Assembly (NCBI RefSeq): GCF_014641715.1
Contig: NZ_BMIG01000001.1
Location: 458,333-522,332, forward strand
Source of the DNA: Polaromonas eurypsychrophila
GTDB lineage: Bacteria > Pseudomonadota > Gammaproteobacteria > Burkholderiales > Burkholderiaceae_C
DNA length: 64,000 nt
Direction of reading: 5' to 3'
The translations under genes were made by a program, and so were the position numbers. The notes beneath the pieces are model-generated. The model had not been told where the DNA came from. It made no database searches and saw nothing but the letters and a program-made list of their open reading frames with translations. Below, piece by piece: positions 7,977-17,076 of this stretch (position 1 is the first letter of the stretch; the number at the start of each line of letters is the position of its first letter).

Positions 7977-8819
7977 TCAGCCCATCATGTTGCGCAGCGA
8001 GGCCTCGATGGCCGCTGCGGTGACCACCGGCTTTTCCATCGGAAACAGGTGGCTGCCGTCCAGCATCATGATGCGGCCTTTGGTAACCTTTTCAGTCATC
8101 GCCATGCCGACCTGTTTCATCTCGGCCGACTGGCGCCCGCCGATGAAAGCCACCGGACATTTGAGCGGGTGCCGCTTGAGGAGGCCTTCCAGGTTGTGCG
8201 GCAAGGTGTTGTAGATCGCGGTTTCAACGTCGCGGTCAAAACTGAGCATGCGCTGGTTGTCACCTTCACCCTGGGCATCGTGTGTGCCATGTTCGATGTA
8301 GTCGAGCAGCACCTGTTCGTCCCACTGCGCAAATGCCTTCTTGCTGCGGAAATGCGCCAGCACCTCGGCTTGACCCAGCCACTGGTGTTTGCGCTTGCGA
8401 CTGATGGCGCCGGGCGAGATCGAGCCCACGAGTTGCGCGCGTTTGGCCACGCTCAATGCGGCGGCACGCCAGCCACCCAGAATCGGTGAATCAATCAGCA
8501 ACACGCCGCGCAACGGCTGGCCGCCGATGTCGGGGTTGCGCGCCGCACACATCAGGCTCAAAAAACCGCCCAGCGAGTGACCGACCAGGAATACAGGCTG
8601 ACCGGTTTTTTCCACGGCTTCGGCGCTGAAGTCGGCCAGTTGTTGCACCAGGTGCGGCCAGTTGCTGGTGACCGGGTAACGCGGGTCGTGACCGAATTTT
8701 TCAATGGCTCGCACCTGAAAGCCACGCGCCTTCAGGCTCTGGAACAAGACACCGTAGGTGCTTGCGGGAAAGCTGTTGCCGTGGGAGAAAATGATGAGGG
8801 GTTTGGTCAGGGCGGGCAC
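7977..8819 (-). CDS. Alpha/beta hydrolase
   Basis: The 280-residue cytosolic protein has a canonical alpha/beta-hydrolase fold. HGNSFPASTY near residue 13 forms the oxyanion region, VGHSLGGFL near residue 80 holds the nucleophile Ser, and SPILGG follows. DGSHLFPME near residue 257 supplies the catalytic His. The C-terminus ends in a helix. The substrate cannot be inferred. Close neighbours are repeats on both sides, so it is a stand-alone gene. No signal peptide is seen. Confidence 0.85.
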   Translation of the reverse strand: MPALTKPLIIFSHGNSFPASTYGVLFQSLKARGFQVRAIEKFGHDPRYPVTSNWPHLVQQLADFSAEAVEKTGQPVFLVGHSLGGFLSLMCAARNPDIGGQPLRGVLLIDSPILGGWRAAALSVAKRAQLVGSISPGAISRKRKHQWLGQAEVLAHFRSKKAFAQWDEQVLLDYIEHGTHDAQGEGDNQRMLSFDRDVETAIYNTLPHNLEGLLKRHPLKCPVAFIGGRQSAEMKQVGMAMTEKVTKGRIMMLDGSHLFPMEKPVVTAAAIEASLRNMMG

Positions 8820-8858
8820 GTGGTCTTTGTGGTTGGCGCGTACACGAACAGTTCGCTT

Positions 8859-8912
8859 GTCATCCCGGACTTGATCCGGGATCCATGGGTTACGGATCAG
8901 GTCCGCAATGAC
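8859..8912 (+). repeat. Short palindromic repeat family C
   Basis: GTCATCCCGGACTTGATCCG, then GGATCCATGGG, then a second arm ending GGTCCGCAATGAC. It lies in the 125-bp gap between the start of the hydrolase gene and the end of the Anbu-type gene. The arms can fold into hairpins. Confidence 0.7.
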
Positions 8913-8944
8913 AGACAGGGCGCATCAGGCTGCCCCGTCCCGTG

Positions 8945-9772
8945 TCAAATCAACTTTTCTTCGGGCGAGGTTATTTTCTTGAGTGGCTGGTTGCGCGTCA
9001 GCGGCGTCAGCAGCGGCACCTGGGTTTCGCCACCGGTCCACATCGGGTCCTCGATGCTGTCGAAAACTTCGCGCAATTTTTTGCCCCAGTTGTTGTGCAG
9101 CATGCGGAAGTATGGGTTTTCGTGGTCGATACACACGACCTTGTCGGTCTGCAGCGCATTGGCTTCATAAACCACCATGTCCAGCGGCAGGCCGACCGAC
9201 AGGTTGGACTTGAGCGTCGAGTCCATGGACACCAGCGCGCATTTGGCGGCTTCGTCCAGCGGGGTGTCGGGCGTGATCACGCGGTCCAGCACCGGCTTGC
9301 CATATTTGGACTCGCCGACCTGAAAGTAGGGCGTCTCGGGCGTCGCTTCAATAAAGTTGCCGGCCGAATAGACCTGGAACAGCCGCATGCCTTCGCCGCG
9401 AATCTGCCCGCCGAAAATCAGCGAGACATTGAACTCGACACCGGCATGTTTGAGGTCGTCAGCGTCACGCTCATGCACGCGGCGGATCGCTGAGCCCAGC
9501 ACCCGCGCCGCGTCGAACATGCTTTTGGCGTTCCAGATCGTGATCGGCGGGCCGCCTTCGGGATCCTTGAGCTGCTCGATCTGCAGGATCTCGCGCACCG
9601 ATTGCGAGATCGACAAATTGCCGGCCGACAGCAGCACCATGAAGCGGTCTTCCGGTTTTTCATAAATGATCATCTTTCGGAAAGTACTGATCTGGTCCAG
9701 CCCGGCGTTGGTCCGGGAGTCCGAGAGAAACACCAGGCCGGCGTTGAGTTTGATGGCGACGCAGTAAGTCAT
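8945..9772 (-). CDS. Anbu/BPH-type proteasome-like peptidase
   Basis: The 275-residue protein starts Met-Thr-Tyr. After Met removal Thr1 would be the nucleophile of an Ntn-hydrolase, and Asp17 (FLSDSRTNAG) and Lys32 (TFRKM) sit where the proteasomal beta-subunit catalytic residues lie. The fold continues with LSAGNLSIS and SMDSTLKSNLSVGLPLDM segments typical of Anbu, the ancestral beta-subunit family that forms helical or lock-washer assemblies. Anbu genes usually stand beside transglutaminase-like, alpha-E and ATP-grasp genes. None is in this neighbourhood, so this copy is an orphan here. The substrate is unknown. It ends just downstream of mutS in the same direction, 24 bp away. Confidence 0.85.
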   Translation of the reverse strand: MTYCVAIKLNAGLVFLSDSRTNAGLDQISTFRKMIIYEKPEDRFMVLLSAGNLSISQSVREILQIEQLKDPEGGPPITIWNAKSMFDAARVLGSAIRRVHERDADDLKHAGVEFNVSLIFGGQIRGEGMRLFQVYSAGNFIEATPETPYFQVGESKYGKPVLDRVITPDTPLDEAAKCALVSMDSTLKSNLSVGLPLDMVVYEANALQTDKVVCIDHENPYFRMLHNNWGKKLREVFDSIEDPMWTGGETQVPLLTPLTRNQPLKKITSPEEKLI

Positions 9773-9796
9773 GAGAAATCGATAGTGGGTGAAAAG

Positions 9797-12421
9797 TCAG
9801 CCGGCGGCAAGCTTTTTGAGTTGGTAAAGAGCGTCCAGCGCTTCGCGCGGACTCAGTAGATCGGGGTTGATGCCGACCAGCGCTTTTTCGACAGCGCTGG
9901 CCTCAGGCGAAGGCTGTTCGGGCGGCGCGGCGAACAGGTCGACCTGAGCGCGCGTCGCATCCTGCTGGGTCTCCAGCGCGGCCAGCGCATGCCGCGCATG
10001 GTGGACGACACCGGCCGGCACACCGGCGAGTTTGGCCACGGCGATACCGTAACTCTTGCTGGCCGGGCCGGGCTCAATGTGGTGCAGGAACACGATGTCG
10101 GCGCCGGACTCGACCGCGCTGACATGGACATTAACGGCCGCATGGTGGCGCGCCGGGAATTCGGTGAGTTCGAAATAATGAGTGGCGAACAGCGTGAAGG
10201 CCTGGGTCTTGTTGTGCAGGTGCGCGGCAATGCCGCCGGCCAGCGCCAGGCCGTCGAAGGTCGAGGTGCCGCGGCCGATCTCGTCCATCAGCACCAGCGA
10301 ATGCGGTGTGGCGGCGTGCAGGATTTGCGCGGCTTCCAGCATCTCGAGCATGAAGGTGGACTGGGCATTGGCCACGTCGTCGGCCGCGCCTATGCGGGTC
10401 AGGATGGCGTCAATCGGGCCGAGCCGGCAACTGGCGGCCGGCACATACGAGCCCATGCTGGCCAGAAGCACAATCAGCGCGACCTGGCGCATATAGGTCG
10501 ATTTGCCGCCCATGTTGGGGCCGGTGATGATCTGCATGCGGCTTTTGCCGCCCAGGTCGCAGTCGTTGGCAATAAAGGCGCCCCCGCTGGTTTCATCGAG
10601 TCGGGCCTCGACCACCGGATGCCTGCCTTCGCGGATGCTTATGCAGGGTTCCTTCACAAATACCGGCGCGGCCCAGTTCAATGTCAGCGAGCGTTCAGCC
10701 AGCGCGCACAACACATCCAGGCTGGCCAGTGCACGCGCTAGCCGGCTCAGCGCCGGTACAAAGTGCTGCAGTTCGTCCAGCAACTGCTCGTACAGCCATT
10801 TTTCGCGGGCCAGCGCGCGCTCCTGGGCCGACAGCGCCTTGTCTTCAAAAGCCTTGAGTTCAGGCGTGATGTAACGCTCGGCGTTTTTCAGGGTCTGGCG
10901 GCGCCGGTAGTCGTCAGGTACCTTGGCGGCCTGGCCCTGCGTGACCTCGATGTAAAAACCATGCACCTTGTTGAACTGCACACGCAGATTGGCGATACCG
11001 GTGCGGGCGCGTTCGCGGCTTTCAAGGTCCAGCAAAAAGCCATCGCAGTTGGTCTGGATGCCGCGCAACTCGTCGAGGTCGGCGTCGCAGCCGTGGTTGA
11101 TCACGCCGCCGTCGCGGATCAGCGCGGCGGGTTCCTCCAGCAGATAACGCCCCAACAGCGCCGCACAGTCCGGTGGTGCCTGCAAATCCTCGAAGATAGT
11201 GGTCAAATACGCCTCTAGCCCATGCTGGTCGGGCGTGAGGCGCTCTGTTTTTTGTAGCGTCTGACATAGCGCCACCAGTTCGCGCGGGCGCACCTGGCGC
11301 AGTGCGATGCGTGCGGTGATGCGTTCGACGTCGCTGCAACCCTTGAGCCCGGCGCGCAGGCTTTGCTGCAGGCCACCGCGCAGCACCGTGATCGCGTCGA
11401 GCCGCGCCTGGGCCTGGCTGCGCTCGCGGCGCGGGCTCAGCAGCCAGCTTTTGAGTGCGCGGCTGCCCATGCCGGTGCTGCAGGTGTCCAGCAGTGAAAA
11501 CAGTGTGGGCGAATCCTCGCCGCGCAGGGTTTGTGTCAATTCGAGGTTGCGGCGCGTGGTTTGCGGCAGCTCGATCAGCTCACCCGAGCGCACCACCTGC
11601 AGGCTGTGCACATGTGGCAGGGTCCGGCCCTGCGTGTGTTCCGCATACCCGAGCAGGGCTGAGGCCGCTGCATGGGCTTCCGGCAAGGCTTCGGCGTTCC
11701 AGGAAGCGAGCGAAGCGACCTGTAACTGCGCCAGCAGCCGGCGCGCACCGAGTGCCGCATCGAACTGCCAGGCCGGGCGGGCGCTGACGGCGCAGCGCTG
11801 GGTTTTCAGGCGCTGCTCGAAGGCAGCCGTGACCTCGACGTTGTAGAGCAACTCGCTGGGCGCGATGCGCGCAATCCAGGCTTCAAGCTCGTCGGCCGGG
11901 CAATGTGCCAGGTGGATCACGCCCTGGGTCACGCTGAGCCAGGCCAGGCCGCAGCTGTTGCGCAGGCCCTGGTGCACGGCCAGCAGAATCGATTCGGTCT
12001 TGTCGCTGAGCAGTTCGGTGTCGGTCAGGGTGCCGGGCGTGACGACGCGCACCACCTTGCGTTCAACCGGGCCCTTGGCGGTGGCAACGTCGCCGACCTG
12101 CTCGCAGATTGCCACCGACTCACCGAGTTTGATCAGTTTGGCCAGATAGCCTTCGAGCGAATGGAAGGGCACACCGGCCATCACCACCGGTTCTCCTGCC
12201 GACTGGCCGCGCCGGGTCAGTGTGATGTCGAGCAGGCGTGCGGCCTTTTCGGCATCGGCATAAAACAGCTCATAAAAGTCGCCCATGCGGTAGAGCAGCA
12301 GCGTGTCCGGGTAGTCAGCCTTCAGCCCAAAGTACTGGACCATCATGGGCGTGTGTTTTCCGCCCGCAGCGGGGGCGGTGTCGGCAATCTCCGCAACGGT
12401 GTCGGAATGGGAAAGGTTCAC
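9797..12421 (-). CDS. mutS: DNA mismatch repair protein MutS
   Basis: The 874-residue mismatch-recognition ATPase starts methyl-directed repair with MutL. The N-terminal domain shows the mismatch-contacting Phe-x-Glu motif (GDFYELF, about residue 50). The connector, core and clamp domains follow. The ATPase has Walker [14 protein letters not shown] near residue 640, then [14 protein letters not shown] and the [10 protein letters not shown] segment, and a C-terminal tail ends in [11 protein letters not shown]. Residues 389-407 ([19 protein letters not shown]) are encoded by a family A repeat. It starts in a 252-bp region divergent from the pigment locus (12422-12673), where I see no other gene. 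Confidence 0.97.
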   Translation of the reverse strand: MNLSHSDTVAEIADTAPAAGGKHTPMMVQYFGLKADYPDTLLLYRMGDFYELFYADAEKAARLLDITLTRRGQSAGEPVVMAGVPFHSLEGYLAKLIKLGESVAICEQVGDVATAKGPVERKVVRVVTPGTLTDTELLSDKTESILLAVHQGLRNSCGLAWLSVTQGVIHLAHCPADELEAWIARIAPSELLYNVEVTAAFEQRLKTQRCAVSARPAWQFDAALGARRLLAQLQVASLASWNAEALPEAHAAASALLGYAEHTQGRTLPHVHSLQVVRSGELIELPQTTRRNLELTQTLRGEDSPTLFSLLDTCSTGMGSRALKSWLLSPRRERSQAQARLDAITVLRGGLQQSLRAGLKGCSDVERITARIALRQVRPRELVALCQTLQKTERLTPDQHGLEAYLTTIFEDLQAPPDCAALLGRYLLEEPAALIRDGGVINHGCDADLDELRGIQTNCDGFLLDLESRERARTGIANLRVQFNKVHGFYIEVTQGQAAKVPDDYRRRQTLKNAERYITPELKAFEDKALSAQERALAREKWLYEQLLDELQHFVPALSRLARALASLDVLCALAERSLTLNWAAPVFVKEPCISIREGRHPVVEARLDETSGGAFIANDCDLGGKSRMQIITGPNMGGKSTYMRQVALIVLLASMGSYVPAASCRLGPIDAILTRIGAADDVANAQSTFMLEMLEAAQILHAATPHSLVLMDEIGRGTSTFDGLALAGGIAAHLHNKTQAFTLFATHYFELTEFPARHHAAVNVHVSAVESGADIVFLHHIEPGPASKSYGIAVAKLAGVPAGVVHHARHALAALETQQDATRAQVDLFAAPPEQPSPEASAVEKALVGINPDLLSPREALDALYQLKKLAAG
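11205..11258 (-). repeat. Dispersed repeat family A, copy inside mutS
   Basis: Plus-strand reading gives AAATACGCCTCTAGCCCATG, then CTGGTCGGGCGTGAGGCGCT and a TTTTTTGTAGC end. It matches the intergenic copy at 49591-49645 at most positions. It is read in frame as residues 389-407 of MutS. The same frame is used by the copy in the trmJ-type gene. Confidence 0.75.
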
Positions 12422-12673
12422 GGAAGGTTCTGGCGTGGCTCAGGCGGGAGGGAAAGGGCCGGCAAGGCGGCGCAGCGGCAGCACGACCGGTGAAAATAAT
12501 AGCACTTGCGCGCCCGCGCATGCCCTGCGGGTGCGCCAAGTCAGGTATTTACAGGCGAGCTGCGGCTGTGTAAAGCGACATTTCACTACAAATATTGGTG
12601 TGGACGGCGCTTAAACTCAGGAGGGCATCGCACACAGGCGCGATAGCTGCCGTTTTTAACCAAGGACCTGTCC

Positions 12674-14053
12674 ATGACCGAGCCCCACTCGCCCACTTCT
12701 TTCTGCAATGCTGGGGACGCCGAATGTGATGTGCTGGTCATAGGTGGTGGCCCTGCTGGTGCCACGGCGGGTGCCCTGCTGGCACAGCGTGGCCACAAGG
12801 TGGTGGTGCTTGAAAAAGAGCATCACCCACGTTTTCACATCGGCGAGTCGCTGCTTCCCGCCAACTTGTCTCTGCTTGAAAAGCTGGGTGTAGCCGACGC
12901 TGTCAAAGCCATCGGGATGGAAAAGTGGGGCGCCGAATTTGTCTCTCCCTGGCATGCCGCCAAAAGCCAGACCTTTGCATTTGCCGACGCTTGGGACAAA
13001 TCCATGCCGTTTTCCTACCAGGTGCGGCGTTCCGAGTTTGATGAAATTTTGATTCGCAATGCGGCCCGGCTCGGTGCCGAGGTGATTGAAGGCTGCCGTG
13101 TCAGGGGCGTAGATTTTGCGCCTGACGGCAGCGGCGCCACGGTGCAGGCGCAGCACGAAGACGGCAGCAGCGCTCGCTGGCGCACGCGTTTTGTGGTGGA
13201 CGCCTCGGGACGCGACACCGTGCTCGGCAAGCAGTTCGACATGAAACGCCGCAATCCCAAACACAACAGTTCGGCGCTCTACGGCCACTTCACCGGCGCG
13301 ACGCGGCATCCGGGCCAGGACGAAGGCAACATCACGATTTTCTGGTTCGACCACGGCTGGTTCTGGTTCATCCCGCTGACCGACGGCTTCACCAGCATAG
13401 GCGCGGTGGTCTGGCCGCACTACCTCAAGAGCCGGACCAAGCCGGTCAGGGAGTTTTTCCTCGACACCATCGCCCTGTGCCCGGCGCTCGCCGAGCGACT
13501 GGCTGGTGCCACGCTTTCTTCGGAGGTGGAAGCCACCGGCAATTTTTCTTACGCCTGCGACCGGACCCATGGCCCCGGCTACGTGATGATCGGCGACGCC
13601 TTCACCTTCATCGACCCGGTGTTTTCATCGGGCGTGATGCTGGCGATGCAAGGTGGTTTTGTCGGTGCCGAGACGGTGGACATCTGTCTGCGCCAGCCGG
13701 CCAAAGCCGCTGAGGCGCTTGCCCACTTCGACCGCCAGGTGCGCAAGGGTCCCAAGGAGTTTTCGTGGTTCATCTACCGCGTGACCAACCCGACCATGCG
13801 TGACCTGTTCATGGCACCCAACAATGTCTGGCGCGTCAAGGAAGCCTTGTTGTCCATGTTGGCGGGTGATATTTTCGGCAAGACACCGATTTGGCGCTCA
13901 TTGGCTGCGCTCAAGGGTATTTTCTACGTCGCCTCGGCGTTGAACTTCAAACGCTCCTGGCACGCAATGCGTTTGCGCAAGGCCAACATCCGTGTTGTGG
14001 ATGCCGTGGATAGCGTCGAGCAGCCAGCGCATGGCGCGCCAATCGCGCGCTGA
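12674..14053 (+). CDS. FAD-dependent halogenase-like oxidoreductase of the pigment locus
   Basis: The 459-residue flavoprotein belongs to the tryptophan-halogenase superfamily. The Rossmann motif GGGPAG lies at residues 24-29, and the halogenase signature W-x-W-x-I-P at residues 229-234 (GWFWFIP). A Lys at 84 in MEKWGAEF sits where phenolic halogenases carry the lysine that activates hypohalous acid. The second FAD motif is GYVMIGDAFTFIDPVFSSG. Flavin monooxygenases lack WxWxIP, so halide oxidation is plausible. Halogenase genes of this kind are known in the Xanthomonas pigment cluster, whose product xanthomonadin is a brominated aryl polyene. It is the first of three plus-strand genes. The 5'-most ATG at 12674 follows a CAAGGAC ribosome site. 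Confidence 0.82.
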   Translation: MTEPHSPTSFCNAGDAECDVLVIGGGPAGATAGALLAQRGHKVVVLEKEHHPRFHIGESLLPANLSLLEKLGVADAVKAIGMEKWGAEFVSPWHAAKSQTFAFADAWDKSMPFSYQVRRSEFDEILIRNAARLGAEVIEGCRVRGVDFAPDGSGATVQAQHEDGSSARWRTRFVVDASGRDTVLGKQFDMKRRNPKHNSSALYGHFTGATRHPGQDEGNITIFWFDHGWFWFIPLTDGFTSIGAVVWPHYLKSRTKPVREFFLDTIALCPALAERLAGATLSSEVEATGNFSYACDRTHGPGYVMIGDAFTFIDPVFSSGVMLAMQGGFVGAETVDICLRQPAKAAEALAHFDRQVRKGPKEFSWFIYRVTNPTMRDLFMAPNNVWRVKEALLSMLAGDIFGKTPIWRSLAALKGIFYVASALNFKRSWHAMRLRKANIRVVDAVDSVEQPAHGAPIAR

Positions 14054-14056
14054 GCC

Positions 14057-14872
14057 ATGAACTACAAACCGCAAGTTCTGCTCGATGAACCGCTGAAGAT
14101 GCAGGTCGGGCGTACCCGCCTGCACGAGTCTCTTCGCATGCACCTGGGTTACCTCGTGCTTGGCGTGATTTGCCTGAGCGTCACGCTGTTGGCTTTTCCA
14201 ATGCGTGCGCTGCTGCCGCGTGTGTTGAGCAAGCGCCTGGGCCGCAAGCTGGTCACGCTGACCACGCGTATCTACTTGCGCTTTCTGGTGCGCATGGGTG
14301 CCTGCCGCTTTGATCTTTCAGAACTGGATGCGCTCAGCGATGGACCGGCCATGGTGATTGCGCCCAACCACCCCTGCCTGCTCGACGCGGTGATGATTCT
14401 CTCGCGCCTGCCCGGTGCCGCCTGCATCATGAAGGCCGAGCTGGTCAATAGCGTTTTCTTTGGCGCGGGCGCCAGACTGGCAGGCTATATCCGCAACACA
14501 CCGCTTCGCACCATGGTGCAGCTCGGCGTCGACGATCTGGCCAACGGCAGCCACCTGTTGCTGTTCCCCGAAGGCACGCGCACCCCGCGGTTTCCAGTGG
14601 GCGCGATGCAGGGCACAACCGGTCTGATCGCGAAAAAGGCCGGCGTGCCGGTGCAAACGGTGTTCATCGAAACCGATTCAGGTTTTCTCGGAAAAGGTTG
14701 GTCCTTGCTGTGGACACCGAAAATGCCGATCACTTACCGGGTGCGGCTCGGCAGGCGTTTCGAGCCGCCTCGCGACACGGCACAATTTGTCTGCGAACTT
14801 GAACACTACTTCCAGTCCGAGCTTGCGCACGCACAGTTGCCAGATTTTCCTGTCAAGGCGCCGCCGGCCTGA
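14057..14872 (+). CDS. Lysophospholipid acyltransferase-family protein (PlsC-like)
   Basis: The 271-residue membrane-associated acyltransferase has PlsC motifs: NHPCLLDAVM (NHx4D catalytic pair, about residue 104), then GVDDL..., and FPEGTRTPRFP near residue 174 for acceptor binding. One hydrophobic segment near residues 32-55 anchors it. It begins 3 bp after the halogenase-like gene, so they are co-transcribed. In aryl-polyene loci such enzymes are thought to transfer the polyene to a lipid or glycerol-phosphate carrier. The exact acceptor is inference. A second, LpxL-type acyltransferase is encoded in the facing operon. Confidence 0.87.
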   Translation: MNYKPQVLLDEPLKMQVGRTRLHESLRMHLGYLVLGVICLSVTLLAFPMRALLPRVLSKRLGRKLVTLTTRIYLRFLVRMGACRFDLSELDALSDGPAMVIAPNHPCLLDAVMILSRLPGAACIMKAELVNSVFFGAGARLAGYIRNTPLRTMVQLGVDDLANGSHLLLFPEGTRTPRFPVGAMQGTTGLIAKKAGVPVQTVFIETDSGFLGKGWSLLWTPKMPITYRVRLGRRFEPPRDTAQFVCELEHYFQSELAHAQLPDFPVKAPPA

Positions 14873-14913
14873 GCTACAGTTCCCTGATCTCCACCGCCCT
14901 CTCGTTGACGCCG

Positions 14914-15702
14914 ATGACAGACTCCTCAACCAGCACCCCGTCCCGCAGCGCCTCGCCTTCCCACCTCGTCCTGATTCCCAGCTACAACCCCGGCCCCAAG
15001 GTGTATGAGACCGTGCGCTCGGCGCGCGCTCAGTGGACGCCGGTGTGGGTGGTGGTCGATGGCAGCACCGATGACAGCGCCGCTGGCCTCCAGGCCTTGG
15101 CCGCGCAGGACCCCGGCCTGCATGTGATCGTGCTGCCCCACAACGTCGGCAAGGGCGCCGCAGTGTTGCACGGCATTGATCTGGCTGCCCGGCAAGGGTT
15201 GACGCATGTGCTGACGATGGACTCGGATGGCCAGCATCCGGCGCATTTGATTCCCGAGTTCATGGCGACCTCGGCTGCCCAACCCGCGGTGATGGTGCTC
15301 GGTGTGCCGGTGTTTGCGGCGGATGCACCGCGCCTGCGCGTGAACGGACGCAAGGTGTCTAACGGTTGGGCCAACCTGGAAACCCTGTGGGCGGGCATCG
15401 GTGACTCGCTGTTCGGTTTTCGCGTGTACCCGATTGAGCCGCTGCGGCGCGTCATGCACGGTCAGCGCTGGATGCGCCGCTTCGATTTTGACCCCGAGGC
15501 GGTGGTGCGCATGTGCTGGCTGGGAGTCAAACCTGTCAACATTCCCGCCACGGTAAAGTATTTCCGGCCTGACGAAGGCGGCGTGTCCCATTTCAACTAC
15601 CTGCGCGACAACCTGCTGCTGACCTGGATGCATTCCAGGCTGCTGCTGGGATTTATTGTGCGCTTGCCGCTACTGCTTTGGCGGCGCATCGAAGGCGCGT
15701 AG
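14914..15702 (+). CDS. Glycosyltransferase family 2 protein of the pigment locus
   Basis: The 262-residue GT-A fold glycosyltransferase starts at ATG 14914. A TTG three codons upstream is possible. Visible motifs are LIPSYNPGPKVYETV near residue 20, VVDGSTDDSA (nucleotide-sugar binding, about residue 47) and TMDSDGQHPA (DxD-like metal site, about residue 97). A VVRMCWLG segment and a C-terminal hydrophobic stretch follow. The fold resembles dolichyl-phosphate sugar transferases that act on lipid acceptors. The gene ends the plus-strand trio and faces the ketoreductase gene across a family B repeat. Glycosylation of the polyene lipid is inferred from context. Confidence 0.88.
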   Translation: MTDSSTSTPSRSASPSHLVLIPSYNPGPKVYETVRSARAQWTPVWVVVDGSTDDSAAGLQALAAQDPGLHVIVLPHNVGKGAAVLHGIDLAARQGLTHVLTMDSDGQHPAHLIPEFMATSAAQPAVMVLGVPVFAADAPRLRVNGRKVSNGWANLETLWAGIGDSLFGFRVYPIEPLRRVMHGQRWMRRFDFDPEAVVRMCWLGVKPVNIPATVKYFRPDEGGVSHFNYLRDNLLLTWMHSRLLLGFIVRLPLLLWRRIEGA

Positions 15703-15734
15703 CTCGAAGCAAACGAGGCCTCCGTCTTTTTCAA

Positions 15735-15834
15735 GCAGGGGCCGCGGGTCCGGCTTTGCCGGCCCGCAGGCGCAGCGCCCCCTCGGGGGGCAGAGAGCTA
15801 CGCGAAGCGAACGAACGTGGGGGCTATATCATCC
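15735..15834 (+). repeat. Dispersed repeat family B, intergenic copy
   Basis: The core CGCCCCCTCGGGGGGCAG lies at about 15775-15792, followed by AGAGAGCTACGCGAAGCG and CGTGGGGGCT. An upstream hairpin CCGGC-ttt-GCCGG is also present. The same unit occurs inside the trmJ-type gene (29663-29743) and, inverted, inside coxD (59272-59358). Here it separates two convergent genes and its stems could act as a terminator. Confidence 0.75.
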
Positions 15835-16555
15835 CGCCGTTGATCGAGATGATTTGCCCGCTGATGTAGGCAGCTTTGTCTGACGCCAAAAAACCCACCA
15901 GGTCGGCCACTTCTTCGGCCTTGCCGGCGCGTTTCATCGGCACCATGGTGTTGATGATTTCGGGGCTGAAACTGTCCTTGGTCATGGCGGTGTCTATGAT
16001 GCCGGGCGCCACCGCGTTGACGGTGATGCCACGGCTGGCGACTTCGAGCGCCAGGGATTTGGTGGCGGCATGCAACGCGCCCTTGGCCGCCGAATAGTTG
16101 ACCTGCCCGCGGTTGCCGGCCACGGCGGCGACCGAGGTGATGGTGATGATGCGGCCCCAGCGCGTGCGGATCATGGGCAGGGTCAGAGGCTGGGTTACAT
16201 GGAAAAAACCATTGAGCGATACATCGAGCACGCGCTGCCACTGGGCCAGTCGCATGCCCGGAAACACGGCATCGTCATGGATGCCGGCGTTGTTGACCAA
16301 CACCTGAACAGGCCCGTCTTCCAGCAAGGCGTTGATCGCTGTTGCTGTTGCTTGTGCATCGGTCACGTCAAAGGCTATCGCCTGGGCCAGACCGCCGCCG
16401 GCGACGATGTCGGCCGCCAGCGCCTGCGCGGTGGCCAGGTTGCCGTTGGCGTGGACGATGACGCTGTAACCGTCGGTCGCAAGCCGCCGGCAGATGGCCG
16501 AACCGATGCCGCCGCTGCCGCCGGTGACAAGTGCGCGTTTGGGAGGGGTGCTCAT
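15824..16555 (-). CDS. 3-oxoacyl-ACP reductase, FabG-like (pigment locus)
   Basis: The 243-residue short-chain dehydrogenase has the cofactor motif TGGSGGIGSAI near residue 11, NNAGIHDD near residue 88, Ser near residue 138 (ITSVAA) and catalytic YSAAK near residue 152. It would reduce the beta-keto group on ACP-bound polyene intermediates with NADPH. The ATG follows an AAGGAG site. It is the last gene of the long minus-strand operon and ends in a family B repeat. Similar reductases next to a ketosynthase, a chain-length factor and two hotdog dehydratases are the core set of aryl-polyene loci. Confidence 0.92.
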   Translation of the reverse strand: MSTPPKRALVTGGSGGIGSAICRRLATDGYSVIVHANGNLATAQALAADIVAGGGLAQAIAFDVTDAQATATAINALLEDGPVQVLVNNAGIHDDAVFPGMRLAQWQRVLDVSLNGFFHVTQPLTLPMIRTRWGRIITITSVAAVAGNRGQVNYSAAKGALHAATKSLALEVASRGITVNAVAPGIIDTAMTKDSFSPEIINTMVPMKRAGKAEEVADLVGFLASDKAAYISGQIISINGGMI

Positions 16556-16581
16556 GGGTTTCTCCTTGGGGGTAGCCCGGT

Positions 16582-17076
16582 TTAGCCAGGGGCGACGGAC
16601 GGCAATGACAGCGCGGAGGCATCAAGCACCACCACAGCGCGTCCACTGAGCAGCGCTGTGTCGCCGGCATTCACCGCAAAGCTGTACAACACCGTGTTGT
16701 CGTCGCCGGTGATACGTTCCGCGCTGATCCGCAGCGGCGCAGCAACGGTGTCCAGTCGGTCCGTATGCAAGGTCACGCTGCGGATGCTGGCGAGGTAGCC
16801 GGCGCGTGGGACAGAATAGGCATCCAGACTGGTCGTCATGCTTTCGGCCACCAGCGCGCCGTGTACTGCCATGGCCTGCGCCGCGTATTCGACACCGCAA
16901 GCGGCACCGAGTCGGCCCTGAGCGCGCAGCGGATTGTCGGCGGCCTGGTGGCTGCTGGCTTGGCACTCGATGCGGTCGCCGTCCCAGGCTGTGACAGTGG
17001 CCAGCAGGCACATATTGCCCTGGTGCGGGATGCGCCTGGCAATTTCGTCGTGGTTCAGCGTGCGGGGCGGATTCAT
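16582..17076 (-). CDS. Hotdog-fold 3-hydroxyacyl-ACP dehydratase (ApeP-like)
   Basis: The 164-residue protein begins with a FabA/FabZ-like segment: IARRIPHQGNMCLL holds the His near residue 16, and a central helix contains CGVEYAAQAMAVHGAL, with Glu near residue 62 as the partner acid. This is the dehydratase type that removes water from 3-hydroxyacyl-ACP to extend the conjugated chain. Its ATG overlaps the stop of the chain-length factor gene by four bases. A second, shorter hotdog protein is encoded at 24757-25068. Two dehydratases are usual in aryl-polyene loci, where they act together. Confidence 0.85.
   Translation of the reverse strand: MNPPRTLNHDEIARRIPHQGNMCLLATVTAWDGDRIECQASSHQAADNPLRAQGRLGAACGVEYAAQAMAVHGALVAESMTTSLDAYSVPRAGYLASIRSVTLHTDRLDTVAAPLRISAERITGDDNTVLYSFAVNAGDTALLSGRAVVVLDASALSLPSVAPG

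Noticed and set aside
12491..12535. AAAATAATAGCACTTGCGCG upstream of mutS, like one end of family A
   Set aside because: Only about 20 bp match and the second half is absent, so chance cannot be excluded.
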